Positions 13,501 through 28,500 of a DNA stretch of 64,000 bases are shown in pieces. The DNA is from Anas platyrhynchos (Eukaryota; Chordata; Aves; Anseriformes; Anatidae), in NCBI RefSeq assembly GCF_047663525.1, contig NC_092587.1, positions 43,112,501 through 43,176,500 on the forward strand, read 5' to 3'. Numbering within the stretch: the first letter of the stretch is position 1; the number at the start of each line of letters is the position of its first letter. Made by a program: the position numbers and the translations under genes. Under the pieces are notes generated by a model. It searched no databases. It was not told the DNA's origin and was given only the letters and a program-made list of their open reading frames with translations.

Positions 13501-16500
13501 GTGCCTGAACAACTGCACAGGATCAGGCTACTGACTGTGCAAAATGTAGCTCAGCAAGCCAAGAACAGAGAATTTTTCAGCAGCGTATCTCTATCCAATT
13601 TGTTATGCAGCTATACAAACAGACATGCTGACATTATGTAGGGGGAAGAGTAATAGTGGACTTGAGCAGCTTGGATCTCTTAACAGTACCAAGATTACAC
13701 TTCACAAACTCTTGAATAATTCAGTAATATTAGCTGCAATTTTCTGGGGGTGGAGGAGAGGTGATGTAGGATTTGTTTTTGTTAGATAATGGCCCAGGTT
13801 AGAAGAAAGGAAGCACTGGATCCCTTCTACCTCTCTGCTCCAGCTTGGAGCACAGTCATACAAATACTCACATGGCTAACAGACAGGGAGCAACAAGAAG
13901 TACATACAAGAGAAACAGCCTCCTTTTCATTAGCTTTGCTGCTAAAGAAATTGTGTCATTGTTGGAATCACTCCTTCGCGCACTCAGTACTAGTCTTGAC
14001 TAACCCTTTGAAAGTAACTTAACAGAAGTATTACTACTGTTTGTCTTAAATACTCTATTAGCAAAACGAAGTTTTGAGAGATAACAAAGTTTAAAAACTT
14101 AACCCAGTTTGTACATTACAATGATCAGGCTAAAAAGCACTTCTGCTGATATACGGTAAAGAATATTTGGCAAAGAGGATTCATCTTGGGGATGATTTAT
14201 TACTGTCAAACGTCTACTTTGGATCAGGATTGCCAAGGACCTTGATAACCACAGAGAAACTCATAATGTAGTTTGGCTAATATGGTTATCTGCATAGTAG
14301 ATGGACAGCTGATGGAAATGGCCAGAAAATACAGGAAGACATTTTCTTTTTCCACATGTCCATATTGCAATCTGGTGCCAAGCCATGCCCTTCCTCAAAG
14401 GCAAAGAGCATGCACTGGTAGCCAGCCAGTTAAGATCAGTGGTATTTGAAACAGAAGGTGGCTTTAAGACAGCCTAATGTTCAGACACTGAGCTACTGTG
14501 GAAGGCTTAAAAAGAATGCACATAAACTTTGTCTTTCATTGCTCACACAATGATTTTCAGACAGACTTACGCTACTTAAAGTGATTTACAGGAGTCCCAA
14601 TGAGCAAAGCAAACAAAGCAAGGGGTGAACAACAAAGCCCCCAGACTAGACAAAATTAAAGTTTATTGAATACATGAAGCCATATATACCTTAGGGCTTT
14701 TTGCAGCTATGCGTTTTTACTGAAGAAAAAAACAGAAACAGATTCTCCAGGTATGTGGGGATTTATTACAGGCAAAAGCTATTGCTTAAGTTTAGTCTAG
14801 AAAATAGTCTAGGCAACTACACAGGGGTATCATTAGCAGTCTGCTTTTGCAGAGCTTTGCTTAAGAAACAACTGCCTGCTACTTAATGTGATAATCATTT
14901 GCTGTAACAATTTCTTCTTCTTTTAACCACTGTTAAATGAACAATTAAAGATATTTGATTTCCCAGAGCTGAGATTTAGACAACTCATCTTTCATCCCAA
15001 CAAATCTCATATTGAAATGATTCAGAAATCATTTCTGTTGTTTCATCTGTGAAAGACAGAGAGAATGCCTTTGGTGTTAATACAGAAAAAAGGCTGGCTT
15101 ACTGCTGATGCTTAGTTCTGCATCAATCAAATCAGGTGCAGAAAAAAGATCATCACCCAAGTTCACCACGAACAGACAAGGAAGAGGTGGTCCAGGACGT
15201 AGGCAGCACAGAAACTCAAAAAAGAGCTCAACTGAAAAAAACAACAACCCATGCACTCAAAGTTGTTGACATTAGTAACTGAATCAGACTAAACTATCAG
15301 ATATGATGCTGTTTCTGGAAACATGAAACTAAGGTTTTCTTTTTCAGGTCTTGAGCAACCTACAGGAAAAATCTCATTTTGGTGCTTTTACAAATACTAT
15401 ATGTTCCTTTGACATCCAAGATTAGATTACTGAATTCACGCAACATGGGCTACAAGAAGAGCACAGAAAAGCCAAAGCTACTTAAAATGCAGATGTTGAT
15501 GCCAAGTGTGACATAAGTGGCACATGCTATCAATGCTTCTAAAACCAGCATGCACCTTTGATAGGCTTTGACAGATGACAGTCTGGACAGAGTTTCTGTA
15601 GAGAATTCTTCCCAGCTAAAAAGATATCCATACCAAAGCAGCAAGAGTTTTTTTGTTTGTGAAATTATGACATGATTGGAAAAATTAAGTTGTCTGGAGG
15701 AACCAGATCTCTCCCTTTATCAAATTGTCAGGGCGGCTATCAAGAACACCCTCGTCAAGGCAGAACAAGAACACCCTTGCTACAGTCAAAAAGATGCAGA
15801 TATTCTTTGTTGAGATCTTCCTCATCATGGAATTCACTTCTCATCTGCAGAAACAGTTTTGTTTTTGACAGATTTACAGACCTGCCACAAAGCCTATCCC
15901 TTCTTGAAAGCACCACAGACTCAGAAGAGGAAGTTTGGGGACGATGCATGACTGAAGTCCTCACACTTCATTAACTGCATTAATTTTTGAAGGACTTCAC
16001 TGCTAGGAAATAAATACTGAGCTGAAAAGAGGCAGATAAATAGTAAAATATTGGGTATTAAAGTCCTTAGCAAACACTGAATATTCCAGGTATCTTCAGA
16101 ATTATAATACTTCTTTAAAGACCTTTCTACCTTTAATCCTACTTTTCTTTCTGAAGACTTCAATGACTTAGAACAGATCTTCACTGAAAGACAAAGCTAG
16201 CAGCAGTATTCCTCACTTGCAAAGGAGGTATTTTAATGTTTCCATAGCATTGTTTTATAGCCTGATTTTATATTAATATTGAATTGAGATAACCATATAG
16301 AAGAGTTTAAAAAAAAAAAAAAGCCTTTCATCCAGACATATTAAGCCCATTAAAATAGAACATACATTCAATTCACTTTAGTGGCACTGGTCAAAGAAAT
16401 TAAGAATATGTCTGAAGGGACTGATGTGATCACTTGCTGTCACAACAAAGCACTTCAAAATTCATCACCACTGGGCCGAAGACTATGAATTGAGGTGGCT

Positions 16501-19500
16501 TACTCAAGGCTAATTTAATTTGATTTGCAAAGCCTAAAGCAATTTACATGATCACATCAGACCTAAACTGAAACACTGATACCCTCCAGCAGAATGCCTA
16601 CTTTCTGCAACACTGCAGGATATAATCACATCCGCACAGCTAAGTTCTGCATGGAAGCTGTTCCACTGAGCCAGTGGAACTACTAGCAAAGAAATCAATT
16701 CCAGACTACGACACCTAAATCCAAATACTTATATGCACCCATCTGCAGGTGTGTGAACTATCCAAACTGCTCTTCCACAGTAAAAAGGGATCTAGACAGT
16801 ACAGTCAGTGAGCCTTGATGGATTTAGCCTACCTTGAGAGAAACACCCAGTGGAGATGAACTGAACCTCTCCTCCAGGCTCCATTGCCTAGATCCCCTCT
16901 GATTCCAATGCAAGCTTAGACAACTAGCTCCTCTAATGAAACCTAAATTTAGATGTCTTTATCTGGAGCTGAATTCCACCCCTAATAAGCTTAACTTTAA
17001 TCATGTATTAAGGTAAGTTGCTAAACCAAGGTCTCAATTAATACCATTTTAGTCAGCACAAGTCCTGAAGAGCTGAGTGAAATAAATTCATGAGCACTAA
17101 ATGATACACTTAAGTCCAAGACTGTGCTCATAGCATAATGAAGTTTGTGTACGCAAAGTGCAAAAACCAATGTTCCTCAAATGGAGAGAAATACAAAAAA
17201 GAGGTAAAGTTCATCCTCCCTGTGGAAAAAAGTTTCTCAACCACACTTTGCAAGACCATACAAAGTATTTGTTACATTTTCTTTTCAACAGGGAAATACA
17301 ATCAAGCTAATAAAGACAGATTACTGCAAAAGCATTGATCAGTTTGGGCTCTTCAAAGGTAGCTAGCAGGTTACTGTAAATACTTAGGACATTACTACTT
17401 TTTAACTTTACTGAAGGCATTTGCCTTAAATCTTACCACACTATCCTTTTCACTGGTACTTAGCTAGCTAGTCCTTTAAAACATACAGAGAAAACACGTT
17501 CTTATCCATTCTGTAAAACTTGCCGAGACAGCACAGTGATTCTATCCAAAGAACGTTGCTTAAGAGGTTCACATCATTAAAAGGGAGTCATCTGATTCCT
17601 ACAGATGTAGCTTCAGTCCTAATCTCATAATGCACACACATATAGATATATAAAAAAATTTTGTATTGATGATGAAAGTCATAAAACAGTTTGAAAAAAA
17701 AAAACGCAAACCTGAGTGTCATCATTTATTAAGGATAAAAAAAATGAAGCATTAAACCTTTAAGAGAAAAAAATGAAATTAAAATTAAGTGGTTATGATT
17801 TACTGTGTCCTAAAAGACTAAGAGTAGCTAAAACTTAAAGACTTACAAATCCATCTTCGTAAAATTCTCCAATTGAAATTAATGAACAAACCCTTAAACC
17901 ACTGAATTACACATGTGAACCAGTGACAGTGATCAACTTCACAGAGCAGAACACCTAAACATTATAAAGTCAGTTAAAAACAAAAGCTTTAGTGAGAGGT
18001 ATTGTCAAATGCAAGTTCTGAAGAGGCACTGCTTTACAACCTTGAATACAAAGCAATTTCTGTGATCTTACTAGTTTAGTATATGCCTCACACAAACTCC
18101 AAATACAGGTAGTCACAGAGCACAATACGTTCAGAACTATGATTTTAACTTACAACAACCTCCACAAGTGTATTCTTCGTTTACATTTTTGTTGTTAGGA
18201 CTCACTATTCTATCTATATCTTCCATTGTCCATCACTTCCACTGTCCTTAGAAACAGATGACAAAAGGAAAAACAAGTATCTTCTCCATCTCTCCGCAAG
18301 GAGTAACAAAAATCATCCCCAGTGGGCACTGATATACCTCTGACAATTTGACTTAGAGTTTTCAAGTCTACAAAACCAGAAAGCTAGTAGTACAAAAACA
18401 CGTCCTTAAAAAAAATTAAATACTTTGAAATACCAATGTAAACAAAACCTTCTGACTTAAGTATGTAGCCACTTAAACTCATCAGCAGGCAACTAGACAA
18501 GCCTACCCTTTATAAAGGTGGAAGAAAAAGGTAACTGATACAGAAGAAATGTTCTGGTGGCAAAGCACCTGGAATCAAATTTCAAAATGCAGTTAGGCTG
18601 TAAAGTTAGCTTTACAGCCTAAGTCAAGTATTTAGGCTTCTATTAATGACAATTTTACCATAACAAGCTACTCCAAGGAAGCAAGACAGAGGAGTGCAAA
18701 AGAAAGCTGTAAGAAGCAAGAATCTGTGCATTATTGCCAATGTAGACATTGGAAATCTCCTAGTAAAAGAAGTCAAAATTCAAACCTTTAGTAATTTTCC
18801 AGAAATGTTTCTGATGTTAACCAAGAGTTCAGTGTGATCAAAGAAGCTTGAGGAAAATAAACTATTACAAATGTTCTTAAGAAGTCCAGGAATAACAGAA
18901 GATTTCATGCAGTATTCTTAAAAATAAAGAGACAACACTTGATCTAAAGAAAGAAGAGATGATGCATGCAGAAATACAGACAACACAGAGTAAGTTTCCA
19001 ATCTCCTAAGAAAAGTGTGCATGTACTACTGTTGTTGATACATACTGCAGTCTGGGGAACACGATTTTATCATCAAGGGAAATCAGTACTCTTTTCCTTG
19101 GTGGAGTTTTGGGTATTTGGCCATTAAGGAAAAGAACACACTGAAGTAACAGAGCTTACTCATTACAGTTATTTCATTTGTCTCATACATCTGTGAATGT
19201 CTTCCCTGAATGCTGTTCAAAGAGTGGGTGGATTGGAGTAGCACAGAAATCTGCATTTTGCAAATGGGAACAGTAATATGCAATTCACAGGAAGGCAGAT
19301 AATCTTACGACAGTTTTAAAAAATGGCAATTTGTGCCCATTATACTGATAATGTAGTCAGCAAAGAGATTTAACTTCCTAAAATGGCTCAACAGAACTTT
19401 TTTCTTTTTTTGAGAAGCATACGATTCTGGCTTTGAACTAAAAGCTACTCATCACCTACACTCGAACACTAAGATGCAATAAAATTTTCCTATCAAAACT

Positions 19501-22500
19501 TAGGAGAAAAATCCACATTTATTTTCCAGATCAACATTAAACTGTTCAGACGAACTACATGTTTTTTGCCCTTTTAAGAGCTGTGTGATTAAGACAGAAG
19601 GTGCATGTCCTCAGACCCATGACTAGGTGAAGAGCAGAACATTGGATGGGTCATGTAAAACCTGTCTCTTAAAAGTCCCTTTCCACTACTCCCACTTAAA
19701 GCATTAAGTCAGTCACTTTTTCTGGAACCAGAATTACATCATGGAACACGTTTTGTCGTCTGATGACTAACTGCATCATGAGGAAGAAAGTAAGTTATGG
19801 AAATTCACTGCATAAATTGTTTAGTTTAATACTCCAAGAGCAGCAGCAGAAGAATCCAGTAGAAGATGGAAAAGACCTTTCAGCAAGAACTAACAGACTC
19901 AGTAGACAGGCCCAACCTACAGGCGTGGGTTTGCACCATAAGAGGTGTTTTTGCATGATACGTAGAGCTTTCATAATTATAAACATCTCTTACTTGCTAA
20001 TGACAGCCATTGTAGGAATCTTTGCTTATACAGATTACACTAAAATAAAAAGCTGTTTAATTAACCTTTTAACAATAACATCTTGTGAATTCTGAACTAT
20101 GACTTCATACGTTTTTATAGCACACATTTATGTCCCCTATCTTCCCCTAGCCGTAAGCTCTTCTGATCATTGCAAGAAGACCAAAACACCAGACAACATA
20201 ATAGATGGGGAAGACATCTCTCCCTTTCCCCATTTTGTTTGGGCAGTAACATATATATAAGTTGAACAATAAGACCACAGATGCAGTGATACACAAAGCA
20301 TTGTCATCACATTGTTGTCACTTATAATGCACTATTTTTAGCATGAATTATCTTCACTGAATACCAAATATCTCATGCACTTCAAGAAGCCTGAATTTTG
20401 GTATAAAACAGATCTCTGCTATAAAGAAAAAAAATGTCTTTAAGGATGGGGAAAAATAACTTAGAAAGCTAGAAGACTTATAAAGGAGCTCAACAAGAAG
20501 GCCTTTTCTATCCCACTGCCTTTTTTATTAAGACAAATACTAAGTTCTCTAGTTCAGTTCTAGTATTTAGTTTGCTTCTTTATGTGCTACTTAACAAATA
20601 TAGTTGTGCCTGCTTTTCTAGGGATTCTTCAGAGGTGGGAAGGATGGGCTGTACCTGTAGGTCTATCAGTACAAGAAGAGCCTAAATTAGTAAAACATAG
20701 TGTGGGCATGAATGTTTGAAGCCTTTTGAATAACCAGAAGTGTTGTGGTAATGTAAAAAATCACATCTACTTGTGAAGAGCATTAAAGGAGAGAGAACAA
20801 GTAAATCGGTTACCAAGACTACATATTTCATTTTTTCATTTTACAAATGGACTTTACTCTGTATTTCATTAAAGGCTTCGATCAAGTCAGTCACTTGGAA
20901 GGATTAGGCACAGAAAACCAATAATGTCTCAAATAATCCTTAAGACATGCTTTTCTAGTACTTACTTTCCCCTCTGTCACAGGACAAGAAAACATGCCAA
21001 TGTGAATGAGAAAAGCTACTCAAGTACTACAATTAGAATGGGAGGCACATGAGACTCTGCATATCATCATACTACATCTCTCTACTGTTAATTTCTCTAC
21101 CATCACAGAGCATTAGGTTAAAATTCTTCAACATTTAGTAACAGCCATGGTAGAAAAAGGAACTTAGCTAAGCATTAGAAAAGGGGGGAAGACTCTAAGC
21201 AACCCCACTAGATTTTCACAAAGAAAAAAGTATATATTGCTGTACAGCAAGTTCCTGTGCATATTTTAAGATAACTGCTTACATGAACATCCTTTTTCCA
21301 TAATCAGTGCAATGCAACTTGCCTTCCTTTCACAAAGGGTAAGCTACCTTAATCAGGCACCACAAAGTTAAGCACCAGTATAATGAAAAAGCTACTGGCA
21401 CGTGCCAAAGCCCTTTGTTCACTATATTCAGGCATAGGAGCTTCTGATATAGAGTACTCAAAAATCCAAGTCAAGCAAATTAATTTATTAATATGCCATA
21501 AATGGCGATTTTCCAAATTGCTGTAGAATTTGTAAAAATGGGACAGTAACAGGATGTTGTACACTGTGTCTCTTAGGTTCAATATATCTCAGCTGCTGGG
21601 AATATAATTATTTGAACTTTCAACTGCTTTCACAAAAATATATCCGAAGAAAAATCACTATACAAGTATTTGCGTGGGATACTTTCTCAGTACAACAGGA
21701 AATTTTAGGAAATTAACTTTATAATTTACATGTTTATATAGAATTTTAGAGGAGTATTTCTGTTAGTTACAATGGTACCAGTGTAAAAACACAGCTACAG
21801 CATAATGAGTATCTTCATGTATTTTAGACTTTATACATTATAGCAAACAATAATGAATTTCTATGTAATGATTAGCATACAGAACAGAAAACAAAAAAAG
21901 CCTTTGTAATGATGTTTTACATAAAAGTTGGTACAAATGCTATCAGGGAGCATTAGCCATGTATTTACTGAAAAACACGATGTTAACAGAGATATTACAA
22001 AGAATAAGTGTAATTCTATTTCTCTGTTATTATCCGAATAAAACAGTATTTAGCTACGTACAGTTCCAGAGAGGACATCATGAGGGCAGCAGTTGAGAAG
22101 GTGACTCTTGCACACTCTGTCATCACTGAATTTGATTCTCTGGCGGGTCGTGTCACCTGCAATATAGAAATCAATGTATTTCAGGTTAGAAATCTGAAGA
22201 AGCCAAGTATGTTATGCAAGTTACATGCAAAGCTTTAACACTACCCTGTCACACAGTGAAGGCCTACGGAAACTAGAACTTAAAACACTGTATGCTTCTT
22301 TGCCAAATAAAACCAAAACCAAATGCATATTTTAATGCTCTACAATGCTATTTAAAAATCCTCTCATACTTCCGCTTCAAAAATGCAGCATGAGAAGTGC
22401 TTGAAACCAGAAGGAGAATATTAGTTTAAAAACACTTTGCTACAACAGCATTTATTAAATGAGCTATATAATGCTCTATTCAGATTTTGCATGAAATAGT

Positions 22501-25500
22501 GATGTATTTGTATGCAACAATTAGCAAATAAAAGCAGCCTCAAACAAAATGAAACACAGTGAGTCTTCACTGAATCCCACCTGATACTCATTTTATTGTT
22601 TTGCTATTTGAAGCAAAGCACCCTCTTACTTCTGATGGGAGTAGCATAAAGAGTTGGCAGAAGAATGAATTTAAATGCTTACAAACCTGAAAAAAGTCAG
22701 TCAAACATATGGACTTTGCCTACGTGCAAAGTTATTTTACAGATGCTTGTATGTAACCGTCTCGTAAACCGTATTTTTTTCTACATGCTGTTTGTTGGGA
22801 TGGGAACATCTTAATTGCATCTTCATCATGGCAGGTTGTAGTTCCCGCATCAGCAGAAGCATCAACCTGCCCACACACTGAGGGCCAATTGAAAGTTTAA
22901 ATGACCCCATCTGGAAGCAAGACCTGAAGTCTCCAGATCAAAGTAACCAGCTGGTATTTTGGGGGTGAGGGAGGGAATGGGTTTTCCTTCAAGTCATAAT
23001 GTCATTGTCACTTTTTGAGATTCAGAAGAGAGATTGCTGCTATGGCTCTCTTGCTGTTGAGACACAGGCATGATAAAACCTTAATCTCTCTCAGTATTTA
23101 TCTATTATACATGAAAATTAACAACTTGTTAAAATCTTTAATCATCGAAAACCTACTGGTGAATTACTGAAGCAAGAAGGGCTGCTGAAGGAAAAAAGAC
23201 GTATAATGAGTTTAGATAGCAACCTTTTCCATTTCATCAAGTATTTTAAAGAGTGCAGATACATTTTGCTGTTTTTATGGCTTCATGATTGGAAATGCTG
23301 AGAATTTGGAATCTATGATACGATTCAAGAAGCCCAATTCATTACTTAGGTAATTACAACATAATAAAAATACATATTCAAGCCTTTCTTACTATTATGT
23401 AATTGCATTTTTAAAATATCAGCTCTATGCATAGGATGCTAATATAGAACATTTTCAGATGGGCCAAGTTCCAGATTATTAAGCAAACAAAAATTTCCAA
23501 GAATACCACATCCTTAATATGCCTGCAGAATGCAACATTTAAACCCAGTAATCCACAGGCTGAAGACAGCTTCAAAGCAGTTCAACAATAGGTTTTCTAG
23601 AAATAAAGCTTACCGTTCACTGTTATTTACACTACTAAAAAATTAAGCAATCCCTTTATAATCACGCCTGCTACTGCAGTAAAGAGTTTTGAGTTTTGTT
23701 TTGCTTTTTAGGAGGTGGATCCATATTTGTTTCTTTTTTTCCTTTTTCTTTTTTTAAACACATAACTGCGTTTGTTCCACATTCATTAACACATCTGAAA
23801 AGTTAGCGATAACTCACGGCTCGGCGAATGCGGGGCCTTTCTGACACTCCCTTGCAGATTGATGTAGGCAGGCAAAGATACATTGAACCTTTATAAATAA
23901 AACAAGGGGCCAGATTGTTCAGTTTGTATAGAATAATAGACTCTGCCAGCAATTTTAACACAGCATCTAGAAATACATGTTGACTGTAAAGATTCTTCTA
24001 TATAAAGACAAATGAACAAAATCAAGAAAAGTATATATAAAAAAAAAAAAAAAGACAGCTGATAGCCTAATAGCACTAACCCATCTTCATAAGGAGTTAT
24101 GAAGACTAGAAAATTGCCGAAAGACTTATATGGTTCCTTAGGTAAAGTTGGAAAGAATTATTTTCCCAGACATTACCTCAACATCAAGAGGTCATTCATT
24201 TTCTTCCTCTTAATACAACTGGTGACTGACTCTACAGCTGCAATACCCTCTCTATTCCTCTAAGGGGCTAGACGATAATCACAATTAGCTAACTGGGACA
24301 AGACGACACAGAAAAAAATGGCAGCAGGAACTGAACAAATGACAGCCTTAAGGTGGTGTTCCACATTTGCGCTTTAACTGACAATCTTTTTGCATTGTGC
24401 CTTTGGTCTAGCACTTCAGAGTCTTGCAGAGAGGCTCCCACACACAGAACACCCAGATATTTACCTTTTCCTGTCTATAGATAGTGTTGTCACACATTCA
24501 CATTTCTTTTTAAGCTACGGTGTTCCAGCAGGAAAGGCTTATCAAAAAGAAAAGGCACCGTGTCCTATGTTCTACCAATGACTGAATCCTGTGTCCCTCT
24601 TGGAGCCCATTCCAGAGTCTGACAGCCTCAGAAAAAAAGTGCTTTTATTTCTTCGCAGGTTCTGTGGGCTCCAATACCCCTAAAATAGCGCAGACATGTT
24701 GTCAGGGACAGAAGATATGTTCTGCTGCTGATCTGCAGATGAATCATCTTGAGGTGGCGATGGCCTCCGGGGCCTACATGGGCTGCTGAGTGGGGAAACA
24801 GCATCTACAGACCCACTCTGTGCCTGCCATTCAGCCTTTCGCTGGAGCCTTGCGGATGCCTTCTAACAATTCAAACAACAGAGGCATGAACTTGACTGCT
24901 CCTAATCCCAGGACTTGGTTTAAGTGGTATGTCAGTTAGCCAAAGTGGTACTTCTCCACATCAAACTACAGGCAAGTCGGTACACTCTTCGTGGCCATGC
25001 TACCAATTGAATGCTAAGGAATCTTTATGAGGACTTAGAAAAGGCTTTATATTTTCTGTAGAAAGAAAATAATACACCTGAGGACTAAGTAGGTGCAGTC
25101 ATTTAAATTTTAAAAGTATCCTTAAACAGCTACAAAGAGGACACTCACCAATATTTCTGATCTTATTACAAGTTCTATTTAATAGGTAAATCATTATGTG
25201 AGCTCAGAATAGCCACTTATTTAACCCTGCCTCTAAAGCACAGCAGAGTATTCAACTGCTTGATCTTTAGGGCTCACTCATTCAAGAAATAAAAGGAGGC
25301 AACATCCATTACTGTAAGCCACCCCAATGTTTCTGATTAGATTTTCTCCATTAAAAAAAAATAAATCATGTTTGATAAAATTTAAAAAAAATGTATTTTT
25401 TCCCTCAAGAAGTAGCAGCTTTAGTTTTACTCAAAGCATCTGGCCCAAACCACATTTCTACAATGTATTACATTATTTATTTTTATATATGTATATAATA

Positions 25501-28500
25501 TATATAATGTAATACATCATAATACATCATAGTGCATTAAAAGGAAATTTCTACACTTACACATTTTATATTGAGATATACAACATGCTGGAAGCAAATA
25601 CCAGAGCACTGTATCGTTTACAGATTCCAGTGCTGGAGTCACCTTTCTAAAGGAGGTTTTCTAGTTCACATTAAGTATGTTGATGACAAAATTGACATCA
25701 ATATTCATACAGCTGATTAAGGAACATCCAGAGGCTAAGATCACAACATGCATTTGTGACTACAATCCACTCTAACTCCCAAGTCTAACCTATTAACAAG
25801 CCTCTACAATGTCATTCCCTTGCATTTTAATCACAAACCAGCAGAATGAGCACGCCTGTACTGACACTGCTTAGCATTAGCTGCACATAATTTATTTCAC
25901 CCAGCATTTCTTACAACTCTCCTGTATCCTAACCTTCTCCCAACAATCCCAGTGCACTGATGAGATTACCATTTGGAAACCAAGCATAACCTCTCATCCC
26001 CAACAAGAGGTGCATGCCATGCAAAGACAACAACGTGCACGTTCATCTTCACACTGCTGACTTCCTGCATTAAGCTTCGTCAGCCAAAACCGGTTGGGTT
26101 TTCACTCAGATTTCTGAAGTCCCACCATTTTGGCGAGGGACTCTCAGAGCTTTATTCATGAACAGCTAACTGGGGGAGTATCAGGTTAAAGGCTGCATAG
26201 CAAATTTCATCAGCAAAATAAGCTTTGTTTAACAAGTACTCAGCATCTTTATTTAACTGAGGTTCATGCAGTCACAGAAGGTCCTGTTCCTGCTGCAGAC
26301 TGAATGGGCAGCTAATTCTGATTTACTGTCACCAATGCCAAACACACCTTCACCATAACACTTTTAGTATAACACATTTCTAAGCAGGATTTCTTCTGGT
26401 TTATGCTATGACTAAATTAATACTTGTTTAGTGCAATAAAAGCATTTTTAGCTAATGAATTACAAGCAGAATGTAACAATGATACCCTATCAGGCAAGAA
26501 TATGCCTGTTTGCATCTGAAGTGTCATTCTAACCAGTGTCCCAAAGCTATAGTAAAAAAATAATAATAAACCCCTAATCCTTCACTGTTCCCCTTATTTT
26601 TAAGGGCTAAAGTACCAAAAACTTTACAATGAATTCAGCAAATACACACAATTCACTGAACACAATCATTGCTCTTCAGAGCACCAAATCACTCCTGATT
26701 AACAAGTTATCTTTTCATGAAGCGTGTGTATTGCTTCTATTTCTGAGTTGGTATCAATTCCACGTTCTGGGTAAGTTTTGCAGAAATTCACACACAAAAG
26801 ATACTTTTTTTCCATCTGTATTTTGGTGTCGATCCATATCTGAAAGACAAGCTCCCAGAGGAGGCTCCTGGCTCCCTAACCTGGCTCTCAGCCTGAAGCT
26901 ACCCAAATGGCTAGCAGTCCTGCAGTAATGGCAACAACATACCAAGCTCAAAAGCACATGCTAACTTCCACCTCCATGTGCAAAACTTACGAAACCAGAA
27001 AACATGACCTATATACCCTTAAAATACCAGTCTCAACCCACTGCCCATCGTAAGTACTCATGCAAAAGTATTTGCTGCACTTCTTGGTGGACAACACATC
27101 CATCTGTCACCTGCATGCCTGCTACAGCTGTACAGCTTCAAGGTGCTGAGAAGCTTTATCCTACCCTAGGGAGGCAAGACCCCTAATGTTTCCCTCTCTG
27201 CTCTCCAAGATGGGAATGAAATATAAAGAAGTTCTGCTGAAGCGAAAGCACTACAGGCAAACATGAGCACAAATTAAAAAGCTGGTCTGCTGAAGTGAAG
27301 CACTGCAAACACAAATGCTAATTAAAAAATAGGTTACAAGTTCTTGATTGCGCTTCTGTTACCATATAATGAGCTTCACTGAACAAATGTAACTTTAAGA
27401 TAAGCACAGGGTGTCACTTCAGCTTCTCCCCAACAGGGAGGACAGAAAGGTCACACGTGAGGAACCACTACTACAGATAACTAACTGAAAGCAGCTAGGG
27501 TAAAACTGATAAACTGATTAAGATGTGAACAGATGCCAAATGTTATTTTCAGTGAAATAAGAATACCTAGAGCAAGAAAACTTTGCTATTAACATCTAAG
27601 AACTTGGTCAAACACTCCAAACAGAGCAGTTCAGCCCAAAGGGGTAGCAGGTGAAACAAAAGAGGTGCTGACTGACACTTCGTACATATGGGTTCCATAC
27701 ATCTAAAGGCTCCAAAGATTAAAGCTTCTGCTATTCATATAGCATAGTATTTGTTAGGAAGCTTGGCAGAACACTTTCACAACCACATGTAAACTTCAAA
27801 AGCACATACAAATTTCCTTGTCTATAAAGAAGACTAACGAACTGCTAGTTGGTCATATTTTTAGACTATAACCTCATTTTGATGTAGTGGCAGTTGTATA
27901 AAAAAAAAAAAATTCTTTGCAAGGGTCGAGTCCTGGCAGTTTCAAGATGTTGTGTTTAAGTTACAGGACGATTCAGATCTCATCTGGGTCTGCACCACTG
28001 TCTAAGGCAGTGACCCTTCTCCACCCTCTGCTTCTAGCCTGTTCCTTGCAATGACTCCAGCATTCACGCGGCAAGGCAGATCAGGTAACCGAGCTGGCAG
28101 AAAATCAACTAGTTGAGCAAGATATGCTGATTTGAGACAAAACAGGATCTTTACGATCAGGCCTTTTAGGGAAAACTTGGCAATCTTACCCAGTTCTGCT
28201 ACGCTCTTAAAAAAAACACCGCACCCCTGGGGTACTAATATCAATTATATTAACGTTTTTTTTAATAAATGAAGTCACTTACAAATTAACTTGGGAATGA
28301 TCCTTGCACTAGGATAACTGTTATGTTTGCCAGGGAACAGAGATGGCAAAACCAGGCATACTGTTAGAAATATGTAATGAGCCTCTGAGCTAAAAAATAA
28401 ATCATTTTATAAATGATGCTTTATCACCTTATTCCTTGTACCTCTGAATGACAAATTCACACAGCCCTGGTCCTGAGCCATACATTCAACTTCAACTAAC

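Larger units (their letters stand above)
11706..22061 (-). other. LUC7L2: LUC7L2 intron 2 (10.4 kb)
   Basis: Large AT-rich intron. Contains a 20-base T run (11975-11994), a perfect 13-bp-stem hairpin (18593-18622) and a 9-bp-stem hairpin (16660-16680). The open frames here, up to 110 codons, show no recognisable domain. Confidence 0.8.

Noticed and set aside
19763-20095. 110-codon plus-strand open frame with a hydrophobic stretch
   Set aside because: Lies in LUC7L2 intron 2; no start context, homologue or splice support recognised.
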